Origin: Bauldia sp.
Lineage (GTDB): Bacteria > Pseudomonadota > Alphaproteobacteria > Rhizobiales > Kaistiaceae
DNA length: 64,000 nucleotides
Direction: 5' to 3'
Assembly (NCBI GenBank): GCA_026126065.1
Contig: JAHCJY010000003.1
Location: forward strand, 531,549-595,548
Below the pieces are notes generated by a model. The model had not been told where the DNA came from. It saw only the letters and a list, made by a program, of their open reading frames with translations, and ran no database searches. The first letter of the stretch is position 1. Every line of letters starts with the position of its first letter. The position numbers were made by a program, and so were the translations under genes. Below, one piece after another: positions 1 to 9,872 of the stretch.

Positions 1-702
1 GATCGGCCGGGCAATGAAACCTCGATCGCGAGCGCGCCGAGGTCGAAGTCCGGGTTCGCTGCCCCGTCGATGCCGCGCGATCAGTCGCGGCGTGACGAGG
101 TTGAGCATTGCTGGCGATCGTGAAGATTGACAGCAGCGCGATCCAGCCGCGATCGGGCATCAGCAGGACGATCAGGCTCGGACTCTTCGGCGGACGACCA
201 GGCATTCCGACCGGTCCGCCGCCGGGGTCGGCGCCGCCCGCTGGCCCGGGCGGTGCCCGGAGCGCGTGTCGGCCCGAGGCCGTCCGCCCGGCCCGAGTCT
301 TCCTTGTCCAGCGCCATTCCGCGAGCCTTCAGCGAACGCCTGGGGCGAAGCCGCGGGAGGTTGCGGGAATGCCCGGCCACGGCCACCACGGCCGCGCCTC
401 CCACGGCGCCTGCATGGTGCCGGCCGCTAGCCTTCGCGCCACCCCGAATGGGTAGTCTCGGTTGAAAGCCAAGTCACTGTGAGGTTGTAGCCGCGTCTGG
501 CGGTCCCGCCCGTTGGCCCTGCCTTTTGGCCCAGAATTCCGCCGGATTTCACGCAGTGTGCGGTAATTTGCGTGATTGGCCACTGTTGCCTCTGTGCCAC
601 TGTCGCGGGAATTGCGTGGCGTCGGGCTAGCGGTTTGGTTGAATGCGACCCTGCTCGTAGCTAAGGCTCGTTGCTCAGCAATGGTGCTTAGGGGGGACGA
701 CT
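1..702. other. No supported gene (left edge to first gene)
   Basis: Several short overlapping open frames exist on both strands, but all have Arg/Pro/Gly-rich translations typical of non-coding frames in GC-rich DNA. A minus-strand frame runs open for about 26 codons into the left edge (about 1-80) but has a stop directly upstream and no start, so it is not called. The last ~150 bases presumably hold the promoter of the outer-membrane protein gene; I could not pick a convincing -35/-10. Confidence 0.5.
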
Positions 703-1413
703 ATGCAAAAGAAGCTCGTGATCGGTTTGGCCGTGGCAACTGCGTTGACCAGCGCCCCTGCGGCGTTCGCGCAGGACTGGAATGGCTTCTACATCGGCGT
801 GAACACGGGCGTTGGCCTTCTCACCGCCACCGGTCCGAACGGCAACATGGATGGCGACATCGGACAGGAAGGCGGCAATGTGACGACGACCGGCTGGGGT
901 GCTGTCGGCGGCATTGGTGCCGGCGTCAACATGGTACTTGGTGCCGCGTTCCTGGGTGTCGAGGCCGACATCAACTGGACGAACCTCCATGCCGAGTACG
1001 ATCTGGCCGCAAACAACATCGCCTATATCGACAACTACCTGTTCAAGGCCGACTGGAACTGGTACTCGACGGCCCGCGTCCGAATGGGCGTCACGGTCGA
1101 CCGCGGGCTGTTCTTCGTCACTGGGGGCGCAGCCTTCGTCAACGTCGACTACGCCGGCTGCTACTATGACGACTGCACGCCCGCCGATCAGGACTACCGG
1201 TGGAGCGGGATGCAGGTCGGCCTGGTCGTCGGTGCCGGCGGCGAACTCGCGCTCAGCGACCACGCCAGCCTGAAGCTGGAATACCTGCACATCGGCTTGC
1301 CCTCCACGGATCCGGTCATGTCGGTATACAACACCCAGTACGACCTGCCCGGTCAGGCCATTTTCACGTCGAGCGCGAACATCCTTCGCGTTGGTCTGAA
1401 CTGGAATCACTGA
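703..1413 (+). CDS. Outer-membrane beta-barrel protein (Omp25/opacity-like)
   Basis: Predicted 236-residue outer-membrane protein. Residues 1-23 form a classic Sec signal peptide (Lys-rich start, hydrophobic core, Ala-x-Ala before QDWNGFYIG). The mature start W-N-G-F-Y-I-G-V-N is typical of the small Omp25/opacity-type porin family of Alphaproteobacteria, and the body alternates aromatic and glycine residues as expected of beta strands. The last strand, LRVGLNWNH, is a usual barrel end, although the terminal residue is His rather than the common Phe. A G-rich ribosome site (ggggggac) precedes the ATG. It stands alone and is followed by a strong hairpin. The family stabilises the envelope; no specific substrate can be assigned. 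Confidence 0.85.
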   Translation: MQKKLVIGLAVATALTSAPAAFAQDWNGFYIGVNTGVGLLTATGPNGNMDGDIGQEGGNVTTTGWGAVGGIGAGVNMVLGAAFLGVEADINWTNLHAEYDLAANNIAYIDNYLFKADWNWYSTARVRMGVTVDRGLFFVTGGAAFVNVDYAGCYYDDCTPADQDYRWSGMQVGLVVGAGGELALSDHASLKLEYLHIGLPSTDPVMSVYNTQYDLPGQAIFTSSANILRVGLNWNH

Positions 1414-1444
1414 AGCACGCCTCCCCGAGGCGCGAGGTATCGAC

Positions 1445-1474
1445 CCCCACCAGCGCGACGTTGCGTTGGTGGGG
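1445..1474 (+). terminator. Hairpin after outer-membrane protein gene
   Basis: Twelve-base arms (CCCCACCAGCGC and GCGTTGGTGGGG, one G-T pair) enclose a 6-base loop, starting 32 bases after the stop codon. There is no T run, so this may be a transcript-stabilising or Rho-assisted end rather than a classic intrinsic terminator. The rest of 1414-1818 shows nothing else I can name. Confidence 0.5.
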
Positions 1475-1818
1475 TGCCATGGGGTGATGGATCTCTCGGG
1501 ATCGCCGGCAGCAGAGCCCTGCCGGCGGGCGGGCTCGCAGGTCGGCGCATCGCCGCGGCCGGCGCGGCGGCCCCGGCGGAGCCCATCGCCCCCATATTCG
1601 ACGATCCACCGCAGCGGCGTGCCGGTCGGACGTCTGGCGCGGCCGGAGCACGACATCGTAGTCCCCGGCAGCAGTATCGCGGGCGTCGAGGACCATACCG
1701 CCCGTTACGTGAACGGGTTGGTTTCGACGAAAGCAGACGGGTTCTCGATTGCGCGCTACGCTCGGGCCGCGCCGGCTTCGAGCCGCGGAACCGCCGGCCC
1801 CGCCTCAAAAAGAATCCC

Positions 1819-2910
1819 TCAGTACCGGCCGCTGCGCCTCGGCTCGGGCTCCTGCCACAGCCGCTCCCAGCCGAGGTCGGCGAAGCAAGGCCCGGTCATG
1901 GCCTCCGAGAACTTGATATCGTTGTGGCTGGTGTTCCACTCCATGATCTGCGGCACGCCGTCAGCATCGATGCAGATGTCCCAGCCAATGCAGGAAAGCT
2001 GCGGAAAGGAACCGTGCAGCCCGACGACAAGGCTCGTTGCGTCCCGGATCGCCGGCATCTCCTGGCCCGAGAAGGCGAACCCGCTGTCCGGGTGCCGCTC
2101 CACCTTCGCCCAGTCGGGCATGTAGCCGGCATTCGCCAGGCGGCCGGCCGGAAGATCGACGGCCACCCTGAGCGCCGACTCGGACCTGACATTGCGGTCA
2201 CCCTGTCGTGCGACGCGGAGGTACCCGGCCCGAACGCCAACGGCTCCGAGATTGTCGATCGCCGTCGTGAGCCGAAGGGTCGTGGCGGAACCGGTCGTCA
2301 TCTCGTCGAAGAACGGATGCTGTTGGACGTAGCGTTGAAATACGCCGTGCCTGGCGCGCCGGAACTTCTCCGCGTCGAGGGTCTCCGCCGTGATCTCCTC
2401 GAAGCTCCGGCCCCTGGCCGTGATCTCCGGCTTGAAGATGACCTTTCTGGCGTCGGCGAACAGGACATCCCGCAATTGCCCGGCAGCCAGCAAGCGAAAG
2501 TCGCGATCGTAGAACATGCCCCGCACAACGTAGGCGACGTCAGGCACGTTCGGACTGTGCAAGACCCGGTTTATGAAGGTCTTGGCATCCGCCGCGGAGC
2601 GATACCGCCCGTCGATCCGTCGAATGACGATCCTTCCGTAGTAGTTGTCCGGTATCCAGCCATCGCGGAACCCGCCGGCAGCCGCGGCATAGACCTTGAG
2701 CCACGGGGCGTAGTCCGAAGCGCCGAGGACTTCCCGCGCGTATTCCTCGGCCTTCCTGAACGAGCCTGGTTCGGGCTGGCTCCCGTCCGCCTGTAGCTGC
2801 CGGATGATGCGATCGGCTTCTGCCTCGAGGGACGCGCGCGCCTGGCGCGCCGCTCGTCGCGCGTCGAACTCGTAGACCGCATTCTTCGCGCGTCGCAGTA
2901 ACCGTCTCAT
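1819..2910 (-). CDS. Sugar-transfer-associated ATP-grasp protein
   Basis: Product of 363 residues. The start at 2910 is preferred because AAGGGG lies just upstream; the frame stays open further upstream but with poor content. The N-terminus is a basic Arg/Ala helix. The remainder resembles the ATP-grasp family associated with sugar transfer/teichuronopeptide-type proteins (PF14397-like): VIFKPEITARGRSFEEIT in the nucleotide-binding half, then LRLTTAIDNLGAVGVRAGYLR, and a metal-binding tail with GWDICIDADG followed by MEWNTSHND. ATP-grasp enzymes join a carboxylate to an amine or hydroxyl through an acyl phosphate. The substrate is unknown; the family often serves cell-surface polymer synthesis. 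It is divergent from the next gene and stands alone. Confidence 0.7.
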   Translation of the reverse strand: MRRLLRRAKNAVYEFDARRAARQARASLEAEADRIIRQLQADGSQPEPGSFRKAEEYAREVLGASDYAPWLKVYAAAAGGFRDGWIPDNYYGRIVIRRIDGRYRSAADAKTFINRVLHSPNVPDVAYVVRGMFYDRDFRLLAAGQLRDVLFADARKVIFKPEITARGRSFEEITAETLDAEKFRRARHGVFQRYVQQHPFFDEMTTGSATTLRLTTAIDNLGAVGVRAGYLRVARQGDRNVRSESALRVAVDLPAGRLANAGYMPDWAKVERHPDSGFAFSGQEMPAIRDATSLVVGLHGSFPQLSCIGWDICIDADGVPQIMEWNTSHNDIKFSEAMTGPCFADLGWERLWQEPEPRRSGRY

Positions 2911-3049
2911 TGATCGCCCCTTGCGAAGAGCTTTACCACTGTCAGGCGACGGGGACGCCAGCACGGGCGTTGCCAACTCCATTCCCGCCGCCATGAGGAC
3001 ACCGGGAACATCCTCCGACCGCGGGCATTCTCCAACGGGAGGCTGCGCG

Positions 3050-4069
3050 ATGTTCCGAACCTCAATCGACGTCACAAAGCAGGCTTTCGCCAACTGGAAC
3101 GCCGACGGCGCGCCGCGCCTTGCGGCGGCGCTCGCCTACTACACGGCGTTCTCGATCGCGCCGCTGCTCTTCCTCGTGGTCGCGGTTGCCGGCCTCGTCT
3201 TCGCCAATGCGGACGCGGTGGTGTCGGAGCAACTGGCGCAGTTCATCGGCGAGGACGCAGCAGGCTTCCTCACCGCGACGGCCGAGCGTTCAGGTCCGTC
3301 CGGTGGCGTGACCGCCACCGTCATCGGCGTCGTCGTGCTGCTGTTTGGTGCCGCAATCCTGTTCGGGCAGCTTCAGACGGCGCTCAACACGATCTGGGAT
3401 GTCCGGCCAAGACGGGGGCAGGGAATCCTCGGCATCATCCGGCAGCGCTTCTTTTCCTTCGCCCTGGTTGGCGGCGCCGCATTCCTCCTGCTCGTGTCGT
3501 TGATCGTCACCACCGGCATTGCGACTGCCATCGAGCACTTCTCCGATCGCCTGCCGGGCCTCGGCTTCATGTGGCAGGCGGTCAACTTCGTCGTGGGCAC
3601 TCTCATCATCAGCGTCGTCTTCGCCGTGATCTTCAAGGTCGTGCCCGACGTCATCATCCGCTGGCGAGATGTCTGGTTCGGCGCCATCGTCACCGCCGTC
3701 CTCTTCTCGATCGGCCAGATCGTTCTGAGCCTTTACCTCGCCATGCAGGCGACCGACTCGGCCTACGGCGCGGCCGGGTCGCTGATCGTCCTCCTCCTGT
3801 GGGTCTACTACGCTTCGCAGATCCTGTTCTTCGGCGCCGAGCTGACCCAGGTCACTGCCCGAAGGCGCGGTTCGGCGATACGCCCGTCGGCGAATGCGGT
3901 CAGCGTCACCACGGAGGAGCGGCTTCGCCAGGGGCTCGACCCGCGTGTCGCGCCGCTGACGCCGGCGTCAGCACGCCCCGGAACCGACCGCACCGCCGAG
4001 GCTGGCGTTGCGCTGGGGATCGGCTACGCGGTCGGCCGCGGGCTGCGGCGCCGCTTCGCGCGCGGGTGA
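3050..4069 (+). CDS. YihY/BrkB-family inner-membrane protein
   Basis: Product of 339 residues, starting at an ATG with GGGAGG 8 bases upstream. The opening (AFANWNADGAPRLAAALAYYTAFSIAPLLFL) is diagnostic of the YihY/UPF0761 family, whose old annotation as ribonuclease BN is wrong. About six hydrophobic segments follow, with the typical NTIWDVRP-type cytoplasmic loop and the late AYGAAGSLIVLLLWVYYASQILFFGAELT signature. The roughly 75-residue C-terminal tail is polar and ends in Arg-rich sequence. The family has been linked to envelope integrity and possibly lipid or peptidoglycan-precursor handling, without a firm biochemical role. It is transcribed alone toward gcd, with 117 bases between them. 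Confidence 0.85.
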   Translation: MFRTSIDVTKQAFANWNADGAPRLAAALAYYTAFSIAPLLFLVVAVAGLVFANADAVVSEQLAQFIGEDAAGFLTATAERSGPSGGVTATVIGVVVLLFGAAILFGQLQTALNTIWDVRPRRGQGILGIIRQRFFSFALVGGAAFLLLVSLIVTTGIATAIEHFSDRLPGLGFMWQAVNFVVGTLIISVVFAVIFKVVPDVIIRWRDVWFGAIVTAVLFSIGQIVLSLYLAMQATDSAYGAAGSLIVLLLWVYYASQILFFGAELTQVTARRRGSAIRPSANAVSVTTEERLRQGLDPRVAPLTPASARPGTDRTAEAGVALGIGYAVGRGLRRRFARG

Positions 4070-4186
4070 CTCGCCCGCTGCCGGTCGGTATGCCGCGGAT
4101 CCTCGCAGTGCGCCCGGCTGGTCTGAGGGAGTAGGCCGGGAACGACTGCCGTCCCTTGGCGTTGGCCGAGAGGCCGGAGAGGAAAG

Positions 4187-6505
4187 ATGGCGATCATCCT
4201 TGGACTGCTCGTTCTCCTGTCGGGTGCGGCAATGGCCGCCGGCGGCGTGTGGCTGGTGACGCTCGGCGGCTCGGCGTACTACGTCATCGCTGGCGTGGCG
4301 CTTGTCGTTTCGGCGCTCCTCGTCTTTGCCCGCCATCCCCTGGCCCGGTGGATCTTTGCCGCCGTCCTGGTCGCGACGCTGGTGTGGGCCGTCATCGAGG
4401 TCGGCTTCGACTGGTGGCAGCTTGCGCCGCGCGGCGGCGTTCTGGTGGTCCTCGGTATTCTTCTTCTCCTCCCGTTCGTTGCGCGGCGGTTCAGGGTTGC
4501 CGGTCGGTCGAGGGGCGTTGCGCCGCTCCTGCTGGCGCTCGTTCTCTGCGGCGGCGTTGCGGCGGCGTCCTTCCTCATCGGCGATCCGCACGACACGGAG
4601 GGCGAACTACCCCTTGCGGCGCCGGCTGTCGCGGCCGAGACCACCACCGTGGATGACGGCGACTGGGCCGCCTACGGCCGCACGACGCGCGGCACCCGCT
4701 ATTCACCGCTCGCCGCCATCACGCCGGAGAACGTCGCGAACCTGGAGGTCGCCTGGACCTTCAGGACCGGCGATCTCAACGAGCCCGACTCGTCCGCGGC
4801 ATTCCAGGCGACGCCGCTCGAGGTCGACGGCACGCTCTATCTCTGCACCCAGCACCAGTGGGTGATCGCGCTCGATGCGGCGGCGGGAACCGAGCTCTGG
4901 CGCTTCGACCCCGAGGTGACCGAGCCCTCGATTACGCAGCATAAGGTCTGCCGCGGCGTCTCGTACTTTGCCGCGCCCGAAGCGGCGCCGGGCGATGCCT
5001 GCGCCGAACGAATCTTCCTTTCCACCGGCGACGCAAGGCTCATCGCGGTGGACGCTGCCACAGGCGCTCTCTGCGCTGGCTTTGCCGATGCCGGCCAGAT
5101 CGACCTCTGGCAGAACGTCCCGAACTTCCGGGCCGGCATCTACTTCAACACCTCGCCGCCGCTCGTGGCCGGCGGGCTCGTCATCGTCGGCGGATCTGTG
5201 TCCGACAACGTCACGGTCGACAACCCGTCGGGCACGATCCGGGCCTACGACGCCGTCACCGGCACGCTTGTGTGGAATTTCGACCCCGGCAATCCGGACG
5301 CGACCGAGCCGATTGCCCCGGGCGAGTTCTACACGCCGAATGGCCCCAACGCCTGGTCGATCCTGTCCGCCGACGAGGAACTCGGGCTCGTCTACGTGCC
5401 GATGGGGAACGTGCCGCCCGACCAGTACGGCGTGAACCGCTCGGAGACCACCGAGCGCTTTTCGGCGGCGACCATCGCCCTGTCGCTGGAGACGGGTGCG
5501 CTGGTCTGGGTCTTCCAGGCCGTGCACCATGATCTTTGGGACATGGACATGCCGTCCCAGCCGGTGCTGATCGACCTCGACATCGACGGCGAGCTCAGGC
5601 CGGCGCTGATCCAGCCGACCAAGCAGGGTGACATCTACGTCCTCGACCGCCGGACCGGCGTGCCGATCTTCCCGGTCACCGAGGTGCCTGCGCCCGGCGG
5701 CGCGATTCCGCCGGACTTCACGGCGCCGACCCAGCCGGTTTCCGCGATCACCTTCATGCCCGACCCGCTCCGCGAGAGCGACATGTGGGGTGCGACGATG
5801 TTCGACCAGCTTCTTTGCCGGATAAAATTCCGCCAGCTGAACTATGAGGGCCGCTACACACCCCCGTCCCTCGAGGGCACGCTGCAACACCCCGGCAATT
5901 TCGGCATCTTCAACTGGGGCAGCGTTGCCGTCGATCCGGTCCGCCAGGTCATGTTCGCAACCCCAGCCTACATCCCCTTCACCATCCAACTCGTGCCGCG
6001 GCCGGACGACACGACGAACGTTGTGGGTGGCGGCGAGGCCGGCACCAACGAGAACTACGGCGCACCCTACGCAGTCGACATCCAGAACTTCGTCTCGCAG
6101 ATCGGCATCCCGTGCAACGCGCCGCCCTGGGGCTATGTCGCCGGCATCGACCTCCGCACCGGTGAGACCGTCTGGCAGCATCGCAACGGCACCGCGCAGG
6201 ACCAGGCGCCCTTCTCGATTCCGCTCCCGCTCGGTGTGCCGAGCCTCGGCGGTCCGATCATCACCGCCGGCGGCGTGGCGTTCCTGTCGGGCACGCTCGA
6301 CTACTTCCTCCGCGCCTACGACCTCACCACTGGCGAGGAGATCTGGAAGGCGCGGCTGCCCGCCGGGGCGCACGCGACGCCGGTCAGCTACGAGGCGGGC
6401 GGGCGCCAGTACGTCGTCGTCGCGGCGGGCGGCCACGGTGGCCTTGGCACCGAGCAGGGCGACTATGTCATCGCCTATACCTTGCCGGATGGCGCCGCCG
6501 AGTAG
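4187..6505 (+). CDS. gcd: Membrane-bound PQQ glucose dehydrogenase
   Basis: Product of 772 residues, close to E. coli Gcd (about 800). Residues 1-130 hold about five membrane helices that anchor the protein and should carry the ubiquinone site. The rest is a periplasmic eight-bladed propeller. Family signatures are clear: YGRTTRGTRYSPLAAITPENV, then WTFRTGDLNE, LYLCTQHQWVIALDA, HHDLWDMDMPSQP and the late AGAHATPVSYEAGGRQYVVV. It oxidises aldoses such as glucose to the lactone in the periplasm and passes electrons to ubiquinone, using PQQ and Ca2+. No pqq genes are in the window, so the cofactor must come from elsewhere in the genome or from outside. The 3' end overlaps the convergent ctaG by 31 bases. 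Confidence 0.9.
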   Translation: MAIILGLLVLLSGAAMAAGGVWLVTLGGSAYYVIAGVALVVSALLVFARHPLARWIFAAVLVATLVWAVIEVGFDWWQLAPRGGVLVVLGILLLLPFVARRFRVAGRSRGVAPLLLALVLCGGVAAASFLIGDPHDTEGELPLAAPAVAAETTTVDDGDWAAYGRTTRGTRYSPLAAITPENVANLEVAWTFRTGDLNEPDSSAAFQATPLEVDGTLYLCTQHQWVIALDAAAGTELWRFDPEVTEPSITQHKVCRGVSYFAAPEAAPGDACAERIFLSTGDARLIAVDAATGALCAGFADAGQIDLWQNVPNFRAGIYFNTSPPLVAGGLVIVGGSVSDNVTVDNPSGTIRAYDAVTGTLVWNFDPGNPDATEPIAPGEFYTPNGPNAWSILSADEELGLVYVPMGNVPPDQYGVNRSETTERFSAATIALSLETGALVWVFQAVHHDLWDMDMPSQPVLIDLDIDGELRPALIQPTKQGDIYVLDRRTGVPIFPVTEVPAPGGAIPPDFTAPTQPVSAITFMPDPLRESDMWGATMFDQLLCRIKFRQLNYEGRYTPPSLEGTLQHPGNFGIFNWGSVAVDPVRQVMFATPAYIPFTIQLVPRPDDTTNVVGGGEAGTNENYGAPYAVDIQNFVSQIGIPCNAPPWGYVAGIDLRTGETVWQHRNGTAQDQAPFSIPLPLGVPSLGGPIITAGGVAFLSGTLDYFLRAYDLTTGEEIWKARLPAGAHATPVSYEAGGRQYVVVAAGGHGGLGTEQGDYVIAYTLPDGAAE

Positions 6506-7347
6506 GGCGGCGTCTCCTGGCCGATGAGCCGGAAGGCGATCCACAGCCCTACCGCAAGGTAGAACGCGCCGCCCGGCACCCACATGATGAGCCCGGCGAG
6601 TTGCTGGTCGGCGAGCGGCGCATAGCCGAGGAGGGCGGCCTCGTCGGCATAGGCCGGGTATAACGGCCGGCCCGAAAAGGCGAGGAGCGCGCCGAGAATC
6701 CCGCCGTGGATCAGCGTCGCGAGGACGGCGATGAGCGCCTCGATCCGCCCCGAGGCACGGCGCGTTGCCGCAAGAACCGCCGCCCAGAACCACAGCGCCG
6801 TCGCCACGAACGAGAAATGCTCGAGCGCGTGCAGGGCCTCGTTCTGCAGCGCCGCGTCAAAGAGCGGCGGCGCGTGCCACGCCCATATCGCAATGCCGTG
6901 CGCGGCCGCTGCAATGGTCGGGCTTCGCAGCGCGGCGCGGGCAAATCGGGCGGGCGACGAGCGTCCCCGTCGCGGCAGGACACCGAGGATGAGGAGATCG
7001 GGCCGGCCGACGAGGACGAGAAGCGGAGCTACCGTCACCAGCACGATGTGCTGCACCATGTGCGCGGCAAGATAGAGGTCGGCCTGGCTATGCAGCGGCG
7101 AGGCGAGCGCCGCGAAGAACACCGCACAGCCCGCCATGAACGATACGGCACGGAGCGGCGGGACAAGGCGCCGTCGGCCATTTGCCGCGCGCCGCAGCCC
7201 GACGCCGTAGGCGAGCGCCGCTGCCACGATGATGCTGCCAGCGAACGGATCGAACGACGCCGCGTCGCCTTCTGTCGCCGCGCCATGCGCGAGCGCCGGC
7301 ACGGCCAGGAGGAGCCCAAGCCCGGCTATCGGAATCCGGCGCAGCAT
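6475..7347 (-). CDS. ctaG: caa3-type oxidase assembly protein CtaG
   Basis: Product of 290 residues with an N-terminal signal/anchor and about seven membrane segments. It is of the caa3_CtaG type (PF09678): HMVQHIVLVTVAPLLVLVGRP, then AWHAPPLFDAAL and a conserved late HG(x)LGALLAFSGRPLYPAY-like stretch. The His-rich membrane motifs suggest copper handling during assembly of subunit II/I. It is the last gene of the oxidase operon and its ATG overlaps the ctaD-ctaE stop (TGATG), implying coupled translation. The 3' end runs 31 bases into the convergent gcd gene. Confidence 0.85.
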   Translation of the reverse strand: MLRRIPIAGLGLLLAVPALAHGAATEGDAASFDPFAGSIIVAAALAYGVGLRRAANGRRRLVPPLRAVSFMAGCAVFFAALASPLHSQADLYLAAHMVQHIVLVTVAPLLVLVGRPDLLILGVLPRRGRSSPARFARAALRSPTIAAAAHGIAIWAWHAPPLFDAALQNEALHALEHFSFVATALWFWAAVLAATRRASGRIEALIAVLATLIHGGILGALLAFSGRPLYPAYADEAALLGYAPLADQQLAGLIMWVPGGAFYLAVGLWIAFRLIGQETPPYSAAPSGKV

Positions 7348-9872
7348 CACGCTGCGATCCGTGGGAACAGATGGATCACCACCAGGGCGACCAGTCCCTG
7401 GCCGGCGGCATAGAGGACGAGCAGGCGGCCGACCTCGAAGCTCAGCCGGCGCTCGGCGTTGATCCGGCCGACCAGAGCCTTCGCGACGAGGAGGCCGGTG
7501 ACCACGGCCAGCGCCAGCGCGAGCAGCGCCTGCCCGGAGGCGATGACGAACACCGCCGCGCCGTAGGCGCTTCCCGATGGCGTAACCCCGGCATCGGCGA
7601 GATTCCAGATGTCGAGGGCGGACGCGGCGAGGAGGGCGATCGCCGAAAGGCCCATCCCGAGCGATGGCAGCACGCCGGTCCCTGTGCCGGGCCGCGGCAG
7701 GAACCGGCCGGCGGCGAGGAACAGTCCCGCGGCCGCGACCAGCAGCAGCGCCGAACCCGCCACCCCTCCTGCCGAGGTCGGCGCAATGCCGGCCGGCGGC
7801 CACGCGGCGTCGGTGATCCAGAGATAGACATACGCAAACAGGAGGCCGGCGAAGATCGCCGACAATACGAGCATCAGCACCAGCGTCCCGAGGCGGGCGT
7901 GCGAGTGCCGTCCCGCGATGTCGATCGGCAGGTTGATCCCGCCGCCGATCGGCACGGCCGGGCGCGGCCCGCGATCGGCGCCCCACATCCACACCAGGAT
8001 GCTTGCGACGGCGATGAGCCCGCAGATCGCGGCGATCGTCGTCGCCTTCACCGTCAGCAGCAGGAAGAACGCGGCGGTGAAAAGGGCCGCGACGACGGGC
8101 GACCAGCCGGGGCCGGGCAGCGTGAGGATGTATTGCGGCCGCGCGTCCACGGTGCTCGTGACGATCGTCTCGCGGTGGCCGGTGGCGGTGTTCGGCAGGT
8201 ACCACGCGCCGGCCTCGATCTCGTTCGCGAGCGTCTCATCGGCCCACAGCGGCTCGCGCCGCTCCACGCGTGGAATGCTGCGGAAGCCGTTGATCCCGGT
8301 CGCGACCCATTCCAGCGTGCCGGCGCCGTAAACATTGCCGGCCGTCTTGCGCATGGTCGGCCGGAAATTCCGCGTCAGGTCCACCAGGAAGAGCAGCACC
8401 GACGCCGCGATGATCACGGCGCCCAGCGACGACAGGAGGTTCAGCCCGCCCCAGCCGAGTGCTTCCGGGTACGTGTAGACGCGCCGCGGCATGCCGACGA
8501 GGCCGGTGAGGTGCATCGGCAGGAAGGTCACGTTGACGCCGGTGAAGAAGAGGATCGCGACGATCCGGCCCGTCCGGTCCGAAAGCGCTTTCCGGCTCAC
8601 CGCCGGCGTCCAGTAATAGATCGCGCCGAGGAACGGCATCACCATGCCGCCGATGAGGACGTAATGGAGGTGCGCCACGATGAAGAACGTGTCGTGGACC
8701 TGCTGGTCGAACGGCACGATGGCAACCATGACGCCGGTCAGTCCGCCGATGACGAACACAAGGAGCGCGCCGAGCAGGAAGAATGCCGGTGCGCTCGGTC
8801 GGAACCGGCCCGAGGCGAATGTCGCGATCCAGGCGAACACCTGGATGCCGGACGGGATCGCCACCAGCATCCCCGCCGCCGAGAAGAACGCCATCGCGAT
8901 CCGCGGCAGGCCGGTCGCGAACATGTGGTGGACCCACAGGCCGAAGCTGATCAGCCCGGTCGCGGACAGTGCGAGGACGACGAGCCGGTAGCCCACGAGG
9001 CCGTGGCGGACGATCGTCGGCACCATCATCGAGACCATGCCCGCGGCCGGGAGGAAGATGATGTAGACTTCCGGGTGGCCGAAGAACCAGAAGAGGTGCT
9101 GCCACAGCAGCGAATCCCCGCCGCGCTCGGCGATGAAGAACGGCCAGTCGAATGCGCGCTCGAGTTCGAGCAGCAGCGTGGCCACGATCATCGACGGGAA
9201 CGCGAAGACGATCATCGCGCCAAACACCAGCATCGCCCAGCCGAACACCGGCATGCGCCCCAGCGTCATTCCCGGCGCGCGGGTGCGAAGGACGCCGACG
9301 ATGATCTCGATGGCGCCGGCGATGGCCGAGATTTCGATGAAGCCGATGCCGAGGAGCCACAGATCGGCGCTGATGTCGGGCGTGAACTCCATGCCCGACA
9401 GGGGCGGGTACATGAACCAGCCGGCCCGCGGCGCTACATCGAGGAACAGGCTTCCGAGGAAGGCGGTGCCGCCGATGAAATACGCCCAGAACGCGTAGGC
9501 CGACAGGCGCGGGAAGGGGAGGTCGCGCGCCCCGAGCATGTTCGGGAGCAGCAGCACGCCCACCGCCTCGACTGCCGGCACCGCGAACAGGAACATCATC
9601 ACCGTGCCGTGCATGGTGAAGAGCTGGTTGTAGAGGTCGGGCGAGACGACGTCGCTGTCGGGCAGAGCGAGCTGCGCACGTATCAGGAGAGCCAGGATGC
9701 CGGCGAAGATGAAGAAGAAAACCGCCGTCGAGACGTAGTAGAGGCCGATATACGAGTTGTTGATCTCCGACAGGACCTTGATGCCCTTCGGCGCGGCCCA
9801 GGCGCGGCGGAGCGCCTCCTCCTCGCCCGGCGGACGCGGCAGCGCGTTGGGAAGATCGCGCACGGCCGTCAT
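7347..9872 (-). CDS. ctaD: Cytochrome c oxidase subunit I fused to subunit III-like domain
   Basis: Product of 841 residues. Residues ~1-600 are heme-copper oxidase subunit I: FTMHGTVMMFLF near the low-spin heme ligand, WFFGHPEVYIIFLP carrying the cross-linked His-Tyr pair, HHMFATGLP with the CuB histidines, and VAHLHYVLIGG with the heme a3/low-spin ligands. From about residue 640 six more hydrophobic segments resemble subunit III (LGTLVLMLVLSAIFAGLLFA). This I+III fusion is known in some caa3 oxidases. It reduces O2 to water while pumping protons. ATGA overlap with ctaC upstream and TGATG overlap with ctaG downstream indicate a tightly coupled operon. Confidence 0.9.
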   Translation of the reverse strand: MTAVRDLPNALPRPPGEEEALRRAWAAPKGIKVLSEINNSYIGLYYVSTAVFFFIFAGILALLIRAQLALPDSDVVSPDLYNQLFTMHGTVMMFLFAVPAVEAVGVLLLPNMLGARDLPFPRLSAYAFWAYFIGGTAFLGSLFLDVAPRAGWFMYPPLSGMEFTPDISADLWLLGIGFIEISAIAGAIEIIVGVLRTRAPGMTLGRMPVFGWAMLVFGAMIVFAFPSMIVATLLLELERAFDWPFFIAERGGDSLLWQHLFWFFGHPEVYIIFLPAAGMVSMMVPTIVRHGLVGYRLVVLALSATGLISFGLWVHHMFATGLPRIAMAFFSAAGMLVAIPSGIQVFAWIATFASGRFRPSAPAFFLLGALLVFVIGGLTGVMVAIVPFDQQVHDTFFIVAHLHYVLIGGMVMPFLGAIYYWTPAVSRKALSDRTGRIVAILFFTGVNVTFLPMHLTGLVGMPRRVYTYPEALGWGGLNLLSSLGAVIIAASVLLFLVDLTRNFRPTMRKTAGNVYGAGTLEWVATGINGFRSIPRVERREPLWADETLANEIEAGAWYLPNTATGHRETIVTSTVDARPQYILTLPGPGWSPVVAALFTAAFFLLLTVKATTIAAICGLIAVASILVWMWGADRGPRPAVPIGGGINLPIDIAGRHSHARLGTLVLMLVLSAIFAGLLFAYVYLWITDAAWPPAGIAPTSAGGVAGSALLLVAAAGLFLAAGRFLPRPGTGTGVLPSLGMGLSAIALLAASALDIWNLADAGVTPSGSAYGAAVFVIASGQALLALALAVVTGLLVAKALVGRINAERRLSFEVGRLLVLYAAGQGLVALVVIHLFPRIAA